This document shows positions 52,333 through 63,441 of a DNA stretch of 64,000 nucleotides, piece after piece (positions within the stretch are counted from its first letter, which is position 1; every line of letters starts with the position of its first letter). The position numbers were made by a program, and so were the translations under genes. The DNA lies in the NCBI GenBank assembly GCA_913050245.1, contig CAJWZJ010000004.1, positions 1-64,000 on the forward strand. Direction: 5' to 3'. The notes beneath the pieces are model-generated. The model searched no databases. It saw only the letters and a program-made list of their open reading frames with translations, and was not told where the DNA came from. Source of the DNA: an uncultured bacterium. GTDB lineage: Bacteria > Desulfobacterota_D > UBA1144.

Positions 52333-54927
52333 ATGGAAAACGTTAGAGAATTTTATTTAAAGAATGGCCTAAAAGTCTTGATAAAGGATGTACCTTCATC
52401 TACTGTATCATCAGTTTTTGTATGGATTAAAACCGGGAGTGCATATGAATCGGACTCAGAGCGAGGACTTGCACACGTTCATGAACACATGATTTTTAAA
52501 GGAACTACGAACCTTGGTGTTGGTGAAATTTCAAAGAAAATTGAATTTTACGGTGGTGATGTAAATGCTTTCACATCTTTTGATGAAACAGCTTACTATG
52601 CAACAGTTTCTAATAAATTTGTTCCAGAGATATTAGATATATTTTCTCAATGTATGTATGATGCAACTTTTGACAGTAATGAATTATCAAAAGAACTTGA
52701 AGTCATTCTTGAAGAAATTAAACGTGGAAATGATTCTCCATCCAATAGACTATGGGACATGGTTTTTGAATCAGTTTTTAAAGGTAATGATTATAGCTTG
52801 CCAATTATTGGCACTCCCGGGTCTGTTTCAAGTTTTAAACAAGAAAATGTAAAAGATTTTTACAATAAATGGTATGTAGCAAAAAATATGTCTCTTATAG
52901 TAGTGGGATCCATTAGCGATATTGATATTGATAGAAATATTGAGAAATATTTTTCTAAATTGAAAGAAGGTAACACACCAAAATTAAACAAAAATTTTGA
53001 AATAAATGAAGATATTAATCCTTCAATTAATTTTGCGGAAATGGATGTTAATGAAACCTATTTTAATATATCTTTTAAATCACCTGATGCCTCAGATATA
53101 AATTATGCATCATACGATCTCTTTTCGGGAATACTTGGTTCCGGTGAAAGCTCTATTTTACACAGAAATATAAAAGAGGATTTAGGTCTTGTTACATCTA
53201 TAAGTGCAGGAAATTATACATTAAGACATGGTGGACTTTTTTATATCCAAGGAACCTCTACTCATTCTGATATATACGAGGTTATATATAAAATAATTGA
53301 TTTATTAGTTGATTCCTTAAATGGTAATTTTGATAACAATCAATTACAAAGAATAAAAACTGATATTTTAGTTAACGATATTTATAGCCAAGAAACTGTT
53401 CAAAGTCAGGCAAGAACTCTCGGTTCGTTATATTCAAATAATCAGAATATTGATTTTCTTGAAAAATATAAAGAACAAATAAAGATTTTAAGCAAGACAC
53501 AAATATTATCAAAAATTAGAGAAAACTTAAAAGCCCGAAATATAAAAATAAACATATTGTCTCCTGTTTCAACTGATTTAAAGAAAAAAAACGATTTTGA
53601 GTCTATTTTGAATGATAAAATAAATTTTGCCGCACTTAAAGATTCACCTCAAGAAAAATTTAAAACAGTAAATTATGCAATAAATAAAATCGATAATCAT
53701 CAAATCCAGGAAATAAATCTTGGCCAAAATCTAAGGTTATTGGCTATGCAAAACAATAAGACACCGTTGATTTCCCTCCGCTCACTATCACTTGGAGGGT
53801 CAAGTTTTGAGAATATTGAAACAAATGGTGCCTTTGGCTTACTAAGTGAGATGCTTCTTAGAGGATCGAACAAATTTTCAAAGGATGAGATTTCTATGAA
53901 GACGGAAATATTAGGCGCTGAACTCTCTGGATTTTCAGGTAGAAATTCGTTTGGTTTAAAGATGATTTGCCCTTCGGATCATTTGGATAGCTTGATACCT
54001 ATATTTAGTGATGTTTTGTTGAATCCGTCCTACATCAATGATGAATTTAAAATAGCTAGATTAGATACAATTTCTTATTTAAACAAACTTTCTAAAAATT
54101 CTGCTTCAGTAGCTAGTGATAAATTTCATGAATTATTATTTAAAAATCATCCTTATGCTCTTAATCAATTTGGGAATCTTGAATCTATTAATAGTATTAA
54201 TATTGATCATCTAAAAGATATACATAAGAGATTCATAACTAAAAATAATTTAATTTTATGTGCTGTAGGGAATTTCTCTATGTCAAAACTTATCGATAAT
54301 ATTGATAAGTCGTTTTATATTCAAAATGAAGATTTTGTAGTTGATCCACTAAAAAGTTTAGATAAGATTGGAAGTGATATTTCTGAGAATATAAAATTAG
54401 GTGATAAAGAGCAAACTCACATTATGGTTGGTACATATGCTCCAGATTTAAAATCTGTGGATAGGTTTGCATTTAATATAATTAATTCTGTTTTGTCTGG
54501 TATGGGCGGTCGCTTATTTGTTGATTTGAGAGACAAAAAAAGCTTAGCTTACACTGTTACATCATTCTTTACACCAGCTGTTCATTATGGATATTTTGGA
54601 GTCTACATAGGATGTTCGCCATCGAAAAAAAATGAAAGCTTAGAAGCGATTAATGACCAAATCTCAAGTTTAATAAAATATGGTGTTACGGATGAAGAAC
54701 TTGAAAGAGCAAAAAATTCCTTAATTGGAAAGAATGATATTTCTCTTCAAAGAAATGCCTCGATTAACTCTAGAATATCTTTACCATATTTGTATGGATT
54801 AGATCCTCATGAGCCTTTTTCATTTGCTAATAATATTATGAACATCAAAAAAGATGATGTTCATTCAGTAATTGATAAATATTTGAAAGATGCAAATTTT
54901 GTGTCGGTTTCAGTTGACCCAAATTGA
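52333..54927 (+). CDS. M16 family zinc metallopeptidase (two-domain)
   Basis: Processing-peptidase-type protein of about 864 residues, two M16 units in one chain. The first has the inverted zinc motif HVHEH (His48, Glu51, His52) in GLAHVHEHMIFKGT plus the downstream acidic helix ELEVILEEIKRGN. The second unit lacks HxxEH but has GGRLFVDLRDKKSLAYTV typical of the partner domain. The track's TTG start at 52318 overlaps the pssA stop; the ATG at 52333 was chosen. No signal peptide is apparent, so a periplasmic or cytosolic location is unclear. Confidence 0.88.
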   Translation: MENVREFYLKNGLKVLIKDVPSSTVSSVFVWIKTGSAYESDSERGLAHVHEHMIFKGTTNLGVGEISKKIEFYGGDVNAFTSFDETAYYATVSNKFVPEILDIFSQCMYDATFDSNELSKELEVILEEIKRGNDSPSNRLWDMVFESVFKGNDYSLPIIGTPGSVSSFKQENVKDFYNKWYVAKNMSLIVVGSISDIDIDRNIEKYFSKLKEGNTPKLNKNFEINEDINPSINFAEMDVNETYFNISFKSPDASDINYASYDLFSGILGSGESSILHRNIKEDLGLVTSISAGNYTLRHGGLFYIQGTSTHSDIYEVIYKIIDLLVDSLNGNFDNNQLQRIKTDILVNDIYSQETVQSQARTLGSLYSNNQNIDFLEKYKEQIKILSKTQILSKIRENLKARNIKINILSPVSTDLKKKNDFESILNDKINFAALKDSPQEKFKTVNYAINKIDNHQIQEINLGQNLRLLAMQNNKTPLISLRSLSLGGSSFENIETNGAFGLLSEMLLRGSNKFSKDEISMKTEILGAELSGFSGRNSFGLKMICPSDHLDSLIPIFSDVLLNPSYINDEFKIARLDTISYLNKLSKNSASVASDKFHELLFKNHPYALNQFGNLESINSINIDHLKDIHKRFITKNNLILCAVGNFSMSKLIDNIDKSFYIQNEDFVVDPLKSLDKIGSDISENIKLGDKEQTHIMVGTYAPDLKSVDRFAFNIINSVLSGMGGRLFVDLRDKKSLAYTVTSFFTPAVHYGYFGVYIGCSPSKKNESLEAINDQISSLIKYGVTDEELERAKNSLIGKNDISLQRNASINSRISLPYLYGLDPHEPFSFANNIMNIKKDDVHSVIDKYLKDANFVSVSVDPN

Positions 54928-54978
54928 TTTTAATTTCTATAATCAGTATATTAATACATTCATTTTTATTAATGATAA

Positions 54979-55060
54979 GGGAGCGTGGCGGAATTGGTAG
55001 ACGCACTAGATTTAGGATCTAGCGCCTTCGGGTGTGGGGGTTCGAGTCCCCCCGCTCCCA
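54979..55060 (+). tRNA. tRNA-Leu(UAG)
   Basis: Class II tRNA. Acceptor GGGAGCG pairs with CGCTCCC, D arm GGCGGAATTGGTAGACGC, anticodon stem-loop CTAGA-TTTAGGA-TCTAG giving UAG, variable arm and GGGGGTTCGAGTCCCCC T arm, discriminator A. No CCA encoded. Located 16 bp upstream of tig; the ORF-track start for tig falls within it. Confidence 0.97.
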
Positions 55061-55075
55061 TTTTGGAGATTTTTT

Positions 55076-56389
55076 ATGAGTTTTGAAATTATTGAAATTA
55101 GTAGTACAGAAAAACAGGCAAAATTTAGCGTTTCTAAAGACGAGGTATCCGAAGGTTATATGTCTGTAGCCAAACTATTCCAAAAAGATGCTGATGAAAA
55201 AGGTTTTAGAAAAGGTAAGGTTCCTTTAAATATTATTGAATCTAAATATTCTAAAGAAATTCTTGAGGAATTAAAAAGTAGACTTATCAATTTATATGTA
55301 AGAAAATTATCTGCTGAAGAAAAGCTTAATATTGTAAGAACTTCTAACCTTAAAGAAGATGAAATTAAAAGAGACTCAAATTTTAATTTTGAAATCAACT
55401 TTGAAATTATCCCAGAGTTTAAATTAAAAGAATATAAAAATATTAAGATTAATAAAGAAGTTTATAGTTTAAAAAATAAAGATATTGATGAAGCTAAATC
55501 TAATGTTTTAAACAATTTTGCATCAACCGAAGAGGTTGCGAGAAGGAAAAAACCTAAAAAAGGTGATTTTGTAGATATTAATTTCTCCGGATACATTGAC
55601 GATAAAGAGATTGATAAATTGAAAAGACAGAATGCTGTAGTTGAAATTGGAAATGGATCACTTATTCCAGATATCGAAAAAGAAATTATAGGAACTGAAA
55701 AAAATTCAGAGGTTCAATTCGATGTAACTTATCCGAAAGATTTCCCAATTGAAGAGGCAGCATCAAAAAAAGTAAGATGCTTATTAAAAGTAAATAAAAT
55801 ATTAAAAAAAGTAATTCCAGAAGTTAATGAAGAATTCTTAGAAAAGATTGGGTTTAAAACTGAGGATGATTTTAATAAACGTATATCTGATGACCTTACT
55901 GCATCATTAGAACAAAAATCTCAGTCTACTTTAAGGAAAAATCTTTTTGATAAACTTATAGATGATAATGAATTTGATTTTCCTCAATCTTTTGTCATCG
56001 ATGAAAAATCTAGGTTAGAACAAGATTATAAAAATAAGATGATGCAGCAAGGCGTAAAGGTCGATAATCTGGATGAAAAGTCAATTAAGGTTATTGATGA
56101 TTCTGCTTTTAGGAATGTAAAAATTGCTCTAATTTTCGCAGAAATATCTAAATTGGAGAATATTAAAGTCGAGGACAAAGAAGTTGGTGATTATTTAGCA
56201 GCATTTGCCGCCTCACAAAATGCTCCAATAGATAAAGTTCTTAAATATTATAAAGATAATAATTTGATGGATGATGTAAGAGTTAAATTGACCGATGAAA
56301 AGGTTATACAATTTCTTATTTCTAATGCTCAAGTTAAAGAAATAAAAGCAAAAAATGATAATAAAGAAGGCAAGAAAAAGAAAAGTTAA
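55076..56389 (+). CDS. tig: trigger factor
   Basis: Ribosome-bound chaperone with peptidyl-prolyl isomerase domain. The start was moved to ATG 55076 (MSFEIIEISSTEKQ), after ggag at 7 nt; the track's upstream start lies in tRNA-Leu. The N-terminal ribosome-binding region has GFRKGKVPLNIIE (the family GFR-x-GK-x-P). The PPIase insert is KKGDFVDINFSGYIDD to about 250, followed by the C-terminal helical arms. 437 residues. It heads tig-clpP-clpX-lon. Confidence 0.95.
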   Translation: MSFEIIEISSTEKQAKFSVSKDEVSEGYMSVAKLFQKDADEKGFRKGKVPLNIIESKYSKEILEELKSRLINLYVRKLSAEEKLNIVRTSNLKEDEIKRDSNFNFEINFEIIPEFKLKEYKNIKINKEVYSLKNKDIDEAKSNVLNNFASTEEVARRKKPKKGDFVDINFSGYIDDKEIDKLKRQNAVVEIGNGSLIPDIEKEIIGTEKNSEVQFDVTYPKDFPIEEAASKKVRCLLKVNKILKKVIPEVNEEFLEKIGFKTEDDFNKRISDDLTASLEQKSQSTLRKNLFDKLIDDNEFDFPQSFVIDEKSRLEQDYKNKMMQQGVKVDNLDEKSIKVIDDSAFRNVKIALIFAEISKLENIKVEDKEVGDYLAAFAASQNAPIDKVLKYYKDNNLMDDVRVKLTDEKVIQFLISNAQVKEIKAKNDNKEGKKKKS

Positions 56390-56437
56390 TAAAATCACTT
56401 AATTGACTATAGTTTTTACTTAATTAAAATCAACTTT

Positions 56438-57046
56438 ATGACAGATTCTTATTTTGTACCCATGGTAGTTGAGCAAAGCTCTCGAGGTGAAAGGGCTTTT
56501 GATATATATTCAAGACTTTTAAATGAGAGAATAATCTTTATTGGTGGCCCCATTGACGATAACCTAGCAAATATTGTTGTAGCACAAATACTATTTCTAG
56601 AGTCCGTAGACAGAGATAAAGATATCAGTATTTACATAAATTCTCCTGGTGGAAGTGTCACAGCGGGACTTGCTATTTATGATGCTATGCAGTATGTATC
56701 AAGTAATGTTTCGACTATGTGTTTTGGATTAGCAGCCAGCATGGCTGCTGTCATTCTTGCTAGTGGATATGAGGGTAAGAGATACTCATTGCCCAACTCG
56801 ACAATCATGCTTCATTCAGTTGGCACACAATTAGGCGGCCAATTTCATGATTTAGAAAAAGAAATGGAAGAAACTAAAAGAAAGCAGTTAATTATATCTC
56901 AGATTTTATCAAAACATCTCAAGAAAGACATAGATGCAATAAGTGCGGATATACAAAGAAACTTTTATCAAACTGCTAAAGAGGCTCTAGACTATGGCTT
57001 AATTGATTCTATAATTAGCAAAAAGGAGGATAGAAATGGCAAATGA
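56438..57046 (+). CDS. clpP: ATP-dependent Clp protease proteolytic subunit
   Basis: Forms the barrel-shaped peptidase with ClpX. 202 residues with Ser101 (GLAASMAAV) and His126 (TIMLHSVG), Asp of the triad in the ALDYGLID region. N-terminal [22 protein letters not shown] is the usual form. It overlaps clpX by 11 bp. Confidence 0.97.
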   Translation: MTDSYFVPMVVEQSSRGERAFDIYSRLLNERIIFIGGPIDDNLANIVVAQILFLESVDRDKDISIYINSPGGSVTAGLAIYDAMQYVSSNVSTMCFGLAASMAAVILASGYEGKRYSLPNSTIMLHSVGTQLGGQFHDLEKEMEETKRKQLIISQILSKHLKKDIDAISADIQRNFYQTAKEALDYGLIDSIISKKEDRNGK

Positions 57047-58304
57047 TTCAAAAGATAATTTGCATTGTTCGTTTTGCGGTAAAAGTCAAAAAGAGGTAAA
57101 AAAACTCATTGCAGGACCTACAGTATATATATGTAATGAATGCGTAGATCTATGTAATGAAATAATTGATGACGAAGATGTTAAAGAAATCGAATCCGAG
57201 CTACAAGATGAGATTCCTAAGCCTCATGAAATTCAAAGTCACTTAAACTCTTATGTTATTGGTCAAAATGATGCAAAAAAATATTTATCTGTAGCTGTTT
57301 ATAATCATTACAAAAGAATTGCTTTTAATTCTATTCCAAAAAAGAAAAATGATCCGCACTCGGAAATTGAGATTCAAAAAAGTAATATCATGATGATTGG
57401 CCCTACAGGCTCAGGAAAAACACTTTTAGCGCAAAGTTTAGCAAAGTTTCTAAATGTTCCTTTTACAATTGTTGATGCTACTTGTTATACTGAGGCAGGA
57501 TACGTTGGTGAAGATGTCGAAAATATGTTAGTTAGCCTACTGCAAGCTTCAGATTTTGATGTACAACAAGCAGAAAAAGGCATAATTTATTTAGATGAGG
57601 TTGACAAGTTAGCACGTAAGAGTGGTGATAGTCCATCAATTACAAGAGATGTCTCTGGCGAAGGGGTTCAGCAGGCTCTTCTAAAAATTATTGAAGGCTC
57701 AATAGTTAACGTTCCTCCGAAAGGTGGAAGAAAACATCCTCAGCAAGATTTTATTCCAATTGATACAACAAACATATTATTTATTTTAGGTGGTTCTTTT
57801 AGTGGGCTCGATAAGATAATAGGAGAGAGGATAGGAAAAAATTCTATCGGATTTTCTAATCTTAATGAGACTAAAGACATGGATAGTGCTTCAGACCTTG
57901 TTCGTTCAGAAGACTTAGTTAACTTTGGTTTTATTCCTGAATTCATTGGTAGAATTCCTGTCGTAACCTCATTAAATGAATTAGACCATGATTCATTGAT
58001 AAAAATTCTTACTGAGCCAAAAAATGCTTTAGTTAAGCAATATCAAAAATTAGTAAATTTAAATGATAATGTTCAGCTTGAATTTACAGATGATGCATTA
58101 AAAGCAGTTGCCACTGAAGCTCTCAAAAGAGGGACTGGGGCGAGGGGCTTAAGATCTATTATTGAAAATTCTATCTTAGATATCATATATGATATTCCTT
58201 CTCAGCCAGGTTTAAGTAAGTGTATAGTGACTGATGAGGTAATTACCTCTAAAAAGAAACCCATATTATCATTTGAAAATAGCAAAAAAACTGGCAGTAA
58301 CTAG
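57036..58304 (+). CDS. clpX: ATP-dependent Clp protease ATP-binding subunit ClpX
   Basis: AAA+ unfoldase for ClpP. 422 residues. N-terminal four-cysteine zinc domain ([25 protein letters not shown]), Walker [13 protein letters not shown], Walker [12 protein letters not shown], the [24 protein letters not shown] region, and IGF loop-like IGFSNL (ClpP contact). It overlaps clpP by 11 bp. Confidence 0.97.
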   Translation: MANDSKDNLHCSFCGKSQKEVKKLIAGPTVYICNECVDLCNEIIDDEDVKEIESELQDEIPKPHEIQSHLNSYVIGQNDAKKYLSVAVYNHYKRIAFNSIPKKKNDPHSEIEIQKSNIMMIGPTGSGKTLLAQSLAKFLNVPFTIVDATCYTEAGYVGEDVENMLVSLLQASDFDVQQAEKGIIYLDEVDKLARKSGDSPSITRDVSGEGVQQALLKIIEGSIVNVPPKGGRKHPQQDFIPIDTTNILFILGGSFSGLDKIIGERIGKNSIGFSNLNETKDMDSASDLVRSEDLVNFGFIPEFIGRIPVVTSLNELDHDSLIKILTEPKNALVKQYQKLVNLNDNVQLEFTDDALKAVATEALKRGTGARGLRSIIENSILDIIYDIPSQPGLSKCIVTDEVITSKKKPILSFENSKKTGSN

Positions 58305-58420
58305 TAAAAAAAGCACTTTTTGAACATTTTTCGACTAATTTTATCAATATTTCTTGCATAAACCTAATAAATGGTTACCTTCAATATATAGAGTAATTTT
58401 TAACACTCTGGAGGTATTTT

Positions 58421-60820
58421 ATGAGTAACCCTGTCTATACTATCCCTTTATTACCACTTAGAGACGTAGTAATTTTTCCCCATATGGTCGCACCATTATT
58501 TGTTGGAAGAGAAAAATCTATAAGAGCCCTTGAAGAGGCAATGAAAAATGATAAAAAAATTCTTCTATCGGCACAAAAAGATGCAAAAACTAATGATCCA
58601 GGCCCTGAGGACATTTATTCAATAGGAACAATAGGCACTATAGTCCAAATGCTCAGGCTACCAGATGGCACTGTAAAAGTTTTAGTGGAAGGTAAGAATA
58701 GAGCTACTTTGAAAAGTTTTAATGACGAAAATAAATTTTTCTCTGTTGAAGTTGAAGATCTCGAAGAGAAAGTTGAATCTGATTCCGAAACTAATGCAAT
58801 AATGAGAACATTAATAGAAGCTTTTGAGGACTACATAAAATTAAATAAAAGAGTACCAAGTGAAACTCTTGCAACAATTTCTGCAATTGATGATCCAAGT
58901 AAATTATCAGATACAATTGCTTCTCATTTAACTTTTAAATTATCAGATAAGCAAGAAATATTAGAGAATCTTAATTCCTCAAATAGACTAGAGGCCATAT
59001 ATGAGAAAATTCAATCTGAATTAGAGATTCTTCAAGTAGAGAAGAAAATTAGGAACAGAGTAAAAAAACAGATGGAAAAAGCTCAAAAAGAGTATTATTT
59101 AACAGAGCAAATGAAAGCTATTCAAAAAGAGTTGGGAGATAAAGATGATTTCAAAAGCGAAATTTTGGAATTTGAAGATCAACTAAAGAAAAAAGATATA
59201 CCTGAAGATATCAAGACCAGAATTGAAAAAGAAATCAAGAAACTCAAAGGAATGTCTTCAATGTCTGCTGAGGCAACTGTAGTCAGAAATTATATTGATT
59301 GGTTAGTTAACTTACCATGGAATTCTGATTTAACAGAAGACGAAATATCAATTGATAATGCGCAAAAGGTCTTAGATAACGATCATTTTGGACTAGAAAA
59401 ACCCAAAGAAAGGATTACAGAGTATCTTGCTGTCAGGGCTTTAACTACAAAGCAGAGAGGACCTATATTGTGTTTGGTTGGCCCTCCAGGAGTAGGAAAA
59501 ACTTCTTTAGCTAAATCTGTTGCTAATGCTATGGGAAGGAAATTTGTTAGAATTTCATTAGGTGGTGTAAGAGATGAAGCTGAAATTAGAGGTCATAGGA
59601 GAACATATATCGGTGCATTACCTGGCAAAATAATACAAGGAATGAAGAAAGCAGGAACTAAAAATCCAGTTTTTCTTCTTGATGAGATAGATAAGATTGG
59701 AGCTGATTTTAGAGGAGATCCTGCATCTGCATTATTAGAAGCTCTCGACCCTGAACAGAATTCAACTTTCAATGATCATTACTTAGAAGTTGATTATGAC
59801 TTATCTCAAGTGCTATTTATAACTACAGCAAACGTTCTTCATACTATTCCTTGGGCACTTCAAGATAGAATGGAAATAATTAAGTTATCAGGTTATACAG
59901 AGCTTGAAAAAAAGAAAATTGCAGAAAAGTATTTAATTCCTAAACAATTAGAAAATAACGGACTTTCAGAGAATAATGCACCCATAACTGAAAAGGCTTT
60001 GGACTTTCTAATCCAAAGATATACAAGGGAAGCTGGAGTAAGAACTTTAGAAAGAGAAATCGGTAGTGTTTGCAGGAAAACTGCAAAGGAAGTTGTTAAG
60101 AATGGGAAAGACTTCTCTCTTAAAATAACTCCTAAAGTTGTTCAAAAGTATCTTGGAATTCCGAAATTCAAACATGGAGAGATTGAAGATAAAAATCAAA
60201 TTGGTATGTCTACTGGTTTAGCATGGACTGAAGTCGGGGGCGAACTACTAAACGTTGAAGTTTCTGTTGTTCCTGGAAAAGGTGCTTTTACTGTTACTGG
60301 TAAGCTCGGTGAGGTAATGCAAGAATCAACAAAAGCCGCTATGAGCTACGTTAGGTCTAGAGCAAAAAGGCTTGGGCTTGATAGAAACTTTTACCAAAAA
60401 ATTGATATTCATGTCCATGTCCCTGAAGGTGCACAGCCAAAAGATGGACCTTCTGCTGGAATAGCTATTTCCACTGCTATAATTTCAGCTTTAGTCCAAA
60501 AAGAAGTTAAAAAAGATGTTGCAATGACTGGTGAGATCACTCTTAGAGGACGAGTTTTACCAATCGGCGGTCTAAAAGAGAAAATTCTCGCTGCACATAG
60601 AGGTGGTGTCAAACTGGTTTTAATACCTGACGAAAATGAAAAAGATCTTGTTGATATTCCTAAAGAGGTAAAAAAAGATTTATCTATCATCAGTGTTAAG
60701 CACATGGATGAAGTTATTTCTCATGCTATGTTATCTAAAGAGCCAATATTGAAAGATCTTGTAGTCCCTGATATGCCAGTGGAGATGGATTCCAATGAAA
60801 AACCACTAAACTTATCTTGA
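58421..60820 (+). CDS. lon: ATP-dependent protease Lon
   Basis: Degrades misfolded and regulatory proteins. 799 residues: N-terminal LON substrate domain ([22 protein letters not shown]), AAA+ domain with Walker [13 protein letters not shown] and a C-terminal peptidase with the catalytic Ser in [12 protein letters not shown] and Lys in the [13 protein letters not shown] stretch. A 116-bp gap separates it from clpX with no gene in it; a Shine-Dalgarno (tggaggt) precedes the ATG. Confidence 0.97.
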   Translation: MSNPVYTIPLLPLRDVVIFPHMVAPLFVGREKSIRALEEAMKNDKKILLSAQKDAKTNDPGPEDIYSIGTIGTIVQMLRLPDGTVKVLVEGKNRATLKSFNDENKFFSVEVEDLEEKVESDSETNAIMRTLIEAFEDYIKLNKRVPSETLATISAIDDPSKLSDTIASHLTFKLSDKQEILENLNSSNRLEAIYEKIQSELEILQVEKKIRNRVKKQMEKAQKEYYLTEQMKAIQKELGDKDDFKSEILEFEDQLKKKDIPEDIKTRIEKEIKKLKGMSSMSAEATVVRNYIDWLVNLPWNSDLTEDEISIDNAQKVLDNDHFGLEKPKERITEYLAVRALTTKQRGPILCLVGPPGVGKTSLAKSVANAMGRKFVRISLGGVRDEAEIRGHRRTYIGALPGKIIQGMKKAGTKNPVFLLDEIDKIGADFRGDPASALLEALDPEQNSTFNDHYLEVDYDLSQVLFITTANVLHTIPWALQDRMEIIKLSGYTELEKKKIAEKYLIPKQLENNGLSENNAPITEKALDFLIQRYTREAGVRTLEREIGSVCRKTAKEVVKNGKDFSLKITPKVVQKYLGIPKFKHGEIEDKNQIGMSTGLAWTEVGGELLNVEVSVVPGKGAFTVTGKLGEVMQESTKAAMSYVRSRAKRLGLDRNFYQKIDIHVHVPEGAQPKDGPSAGIAISTAIISALVQKEVKKDVAMTGEITLRGRVLPIGGLKEKILAAHRGGVKLVLIPDENEKDLVDIPKEVKKDLSIISVKHMDEVISHAMLSKEPILKDLVVPDMPVEMDSNEKPLNLS

Positions 60821-60847
60821 CTTTTAACTCTCCCGATATAGTATAGA
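60817..60847 (+). promoter_or_regulatory. possible sigma-70 promoter for the tRNA-Val/tRNA-Asp unit
   Basis: TTGACT (60817-60822, containing the lon stop) is followed by TATAGA (60842-60847) at 19-bp spacing; TAGTAT (60839-60844) at 16 bp is an alternative -10. Start would fall a few bases before tRNA-Val at 60857. The position is apt but AT-rich DNA gives many such matches. Confidence 0.4.
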
Positions 60848-60856
60848 AATCTTATT

Positions 60857-60928
60857 GGGCGCTTAGCTCAGCGGGAGAGCGCTTCCCTTACAAGGAAGAT
60901 GTCACAGGTTCAAATCCTGTAGCGCCCA
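60857..60928 (+). tRNA. tRNA-Val(UAC)
   Basis: Acceptor GGGCGCT pairs with AGCGCCC; D arm GCTCAGCGGGAGAGC; anticodon stem-loop CTTCC-CTTACAA-GGAAG gives UAC; T arm ACAGGTTCAAATCCTGT; discriminator A. CCA not encoded. Decodes GUA/GUG. Confidence 0.97.
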
Positions 60929-60937
60929 TTTAATAAT

Positions 60938-61011
60938 GGGGTCGTAGTTCAGCTGGTTAGAATGCCGGCCTGTCACGCCGGAGGTCGCGGGTTCGAATCC
61001 CGTCGGCCCCG
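60938..61011 (+). tRNA. tRNA-Asp(GUC)
   Basis: Acceptor GGGGTCG pairs with CGGCCCC (one G-U pair); D arm GTTCAGCTGGTTAGAAT; anticodon stem-loop CCGGC-CTGTCAC-GCCGG gives GUC; T arm CGGGTTCGAATCCCG; discriminator G. CCA not encoded. 9 bp after tRNA-Val, so likely one transcript. Confidence 0.97.
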
Positions 61012-61028
61012 TTAAGGAAGTATATTAA

Positions 61029-62465
61029 TTGGAAAAATCTGACTTGAGAATTCCAGGAATAACTGAAGATTCATATAAAAAGCAAATATCAATACTAAAA
61101 AATGATAAGGTTTTGCATAAGTTATTTTTAGAAAAACCTTGTAGTCTTAATGATGGAATAATTCCTATAGACCACTTTGATGATTTTTTGACTGATTCTT
61201 CTTTTAAACTAGATGAAACATTTTGCTCTTTTATTCCTGCTTCAGGCTCAGCAACAAGAATGTTTGATATACATAGCCTTGAAAATCATTTTATTAGCAA
61301 TATAAAAAAATTACCTTTTTATAATGAAATTAAGATGGATTTTGAAGAGAAGAAAGATACTATAATTGAATTAATTAATCAAAAAGATTTTAAAAATTTT
61401 AATGAAATTTATTTATATGTTTTAAGAAAATATATAAAAAAACCTAAGGCAATTTTACCATTTCATATTATTGATAAATTTAATATTTCACCAATTGAAG
61501 AGATTATCTACCTTAATTCCACAATATCTAGAGATAGGAAGATGTATTTTACAATACAAAGTGGGCATATGGATGATATAAATAATTTTTTAGATAATTC
61601 TAAGTTCTTAGAATCAAAAAAAATTAATTTGAAAAGTAATATAGATTTTTCATTTCAAAGTTTACGAACAAATAGTATATGTCTTCTTGATAATGACGAA
61701 ATATTGAGAGATTCAAATGGAGATGTTTATTCGCATCCATCAGGACATGGAGCATTAATAGAAAATATTAATAATATAAAAGAAAAATATTTTTATATTC
61801 ATAATATTGATAATATATCTCCACATGGATTTCAGAGAAGAATTAATAATATAAAAAAAATGAGTAAAATTATTTCACTTATCAAGATAAATTTTAATAA
61901 AATTATACGTGGGTGTTTGGAGAATAATTTAATACTTATTAAATCTGATAATTTTTATAATAATTTTATCAAAGATTTTTTTCCGAATATTTACAAAGAA
62001 AAATTAACTGCTGATGATTTACAAACTCTAGCAATTACATTGAATAGGCCATTAAGAGTATGCGGATTTGTTAAAGATGAAAATTCTAAGGGAGGAAAGC
62101 CATTCTGGGTCAAAGATAAAAATAATGCTAGTTTACAAATAGTAGAAGAGTCTCAAGTTAATTTAGATGATCCTAGAGAACAAAAAATTTGGAATCAATC
62201 AGACTTTTTCAACCCTGTTGAGATGATTTGCTGTAACAGAGACTTTAATGATAAGAAATTTAATTTAATGAATTTTAGTGATGATAATTTGCAAATGATT
62301 GTAAAGAAGAAAATTTTTGGAAAAGATGTTAGATTTATTGAAAAACCTGGATTATGGAACGGATCCATGCATAACTGGAATTCTATTTTTGTAGAAATTA
62401 ATCCTGATTCATTTACTCCTGTAAAAAATATTTGTGATTTATTTTTAGATATTCATCAGCCATAA
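61029..62465 (+). CDS. DUF4301 family protein
   Basis: 478-residue conserved protein. The family core FIPASGSATRMF (phosphate-loop-like, nucleotidyltransferase-style) is at about 75-86, with DKFNISPIEE, GDVYSHPSGHGALIENI, PLRVCGFVKDENSKGGKPFWV and the closing GLWNGSMHNWNSIFVEI all in order. The reaction is unknown; similarity of the S-G-x-A-T-R-M loop to nucleotidyltransferases is suggestive. Start is TTG 61029 after aaggaag. It lies between tRNA genes and may be co-transcribed with tRNA-Asp. Confidence 0.85.
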   Translation: MEKSDLRIPGITEDSYKKQISILKNDKVLHKLFLEKPCSLNDGIIPIDHFDDFLTDSSFKLDETFCSFIPASGSATRMFDIHSLENHFISNIKKLPFYNEIKMDFEEKKDTIIELINQKDFKNFNEIYLYVLRKYIKKPKAILPFHIIDKFNISPIEEIIYLNSTISRDRKMYFTIQSGHMDDINNFLDNSKFLESKKINLKSNIDFSFQSLRTNSICLLDNDEILRDSNGDVYSHPSGHGALIENINNIKEKYFYIHNIDNISPHGFQRRINNIKKMSKIISLIKINFNKIIRGCLENNLILIKSDNFYNNFIKDFFPNIYKEKLTADDLQTLAITLNRPLRVCGFVKDENSKGGKPFWVKDKNNASLQIVEESQVNLDDPREQKIWNQSDFFNPVEMICCNRDFNDKKFNLMNFSDDNLQMIVKKKIFGKDVRFIEKPGLWNGSMHNWNSIFVEINPDSFTPVKNICDLFLDIHQP

Positions 62466-62485
62466 TTTATAATTATTTTTTAATA

Positions 62486-62575
<90 letters not shown>

Positions 62576-62652
62576 AAATAATTGTTTTTAATATCATAAG
62601 TGTCAAAATATCTATATGATATAAATTCAATTATTAATTCTATGTTTTAGAT

Positions 62653-62727
62653 GCGCCTGTAGCTCAGTTGGATTAGAGTGCCAGATTACGGCTCTGGAGG
62701 TCGAGGGTTCGAGTCCTTCCGGGCGCG
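62653..62727 (+). tRNA. tRNA-Arg(ACG)
   Basis: Acceptor GCGCCTG pairs with CGGGCGC (one U-G); D arm GCTCAGTTGGATTAGAGT; anticodon stem-loop CCAGA-TTACGGC-TCTGG gives ACG (first base expected to be edited to inosine by TadA); T arm GAGGGTTCGAGTCCTTC; discriminator G. CCA not encoded. It abuts the 3' end of convergent trmH. Confidence 0.97.
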
Positions 62728-62728
62728 T

Positions 62729-63391
62729 TCATTTGTTAATATTTTTTAAAATTAAATTTACATTTTTTATTGATTTTTTAATCCACTCTAATCTCAGTAA
62801 TTCTTTTTCGGTACTATTTAATGCGATCTTCTTTTTTGTTTCTCTAAGTCTAAACATCATATTGCTTAATATGATTGCACATGATACTGATATATTATAG
62901 CTTTCGGTAAAACCATACATTGGAATTGATATTATCTCATCGCAATTTTTTAATAATTCGTTGCTTAATCCTTTTTCTTCGTTACCAAATGCAACTATTA
63001 TTTTCTTATCAAACTTAATTTTTGATACCTCAGTTGTAGTGTTAGTGTTTTTAGGGACTGTTCCAATTACTTTGTATTCTTGTCTCTTAATATTAGATAA
63101 GTAGTCATTAACCTTTTGGTTCCTAGGCTTTGTCTTAACAGTCAACCACTTTTCGGCACCAAGTGAAACATTTTTGCCTGATTTTTTAATTTTATCTGAT
63201 TTTAAAGAATAAATATCCTGTATCCCTAAATTATCACATGTTCTCATAACAGCATTAATATTGTGAGATTGATATATATTTTCCAACATTACTGATATAA
63301 ATCTGGTTCTTTTGTTCAATACAGATTCAATAATCTTTTTCCTATTATTAGTTACTAACTCTTCTAATATATTCTCATATGATTTAGCCAT
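62729..63391 (-). CDS. trmH: tRNA (guanosine-2'-O-)-methyltransferase, TrmH type
   Basis: SPOUT RNA methyltransferase that modifies G18 of tRNA in known TrmH enzymes. 220 residues with family motifs: motif 1 (QSHNINAVMRTCDNLG, Arg important), motif 2 (AFGNEEKGLSNELL) and motif 3 (IPMYGFTESYNISVSCAI), which make the knotted SAM site. The N terminus is short and helical and the C terminus Lys-rich, both as in TrmH rather than RlmB. Minus strand, 1 bp from tRNA-Arg end and divergent from trpS by 50 bp. Confidence 0.88.
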   Translation of the reverse strand: MAKSYENILEELVTNNRKKIIESVLNKRTRFISVMLENIYQSHNINAVMRTCDNLGIQDIYSLKSDKIKKSGKNVSLGAEKWLTVKTKPRNQKVNDYLSNIKRQEYKVIGTVPKNTNTTTEVSKIKFDKKIIVAFGNEEKGLSNELLKNCDEIISIPMYGFTESYNISVSCAIILSNMMFRLRETKKKIALNSTEKELLRLEWIKKSIKNVNLILKNINK

Positions 63392-63441
63392 TTTTTATTT
63401 TCCAATTATAAATCCTAGGATATCATATTAGATAATAAATC

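Noticed and set aside
55034-55075. Upstream start of trigger factor in the ORF track
   Set aside because: The extra 14 codons are the 3' half of tRNA-Leu(UAG); ATG 55076 has a Shine-Dalgarno and begins the conserved N terminus.
58305-58420. Small hairpin and heat-shock promoter before lon
   Set aside because: agagtaatttttaacactct is only a 4-bp stem, and no good sigma-32 -35/-10 pair could be read; the 116-bp gap holds only an ordinary Shine-Dalgarno.
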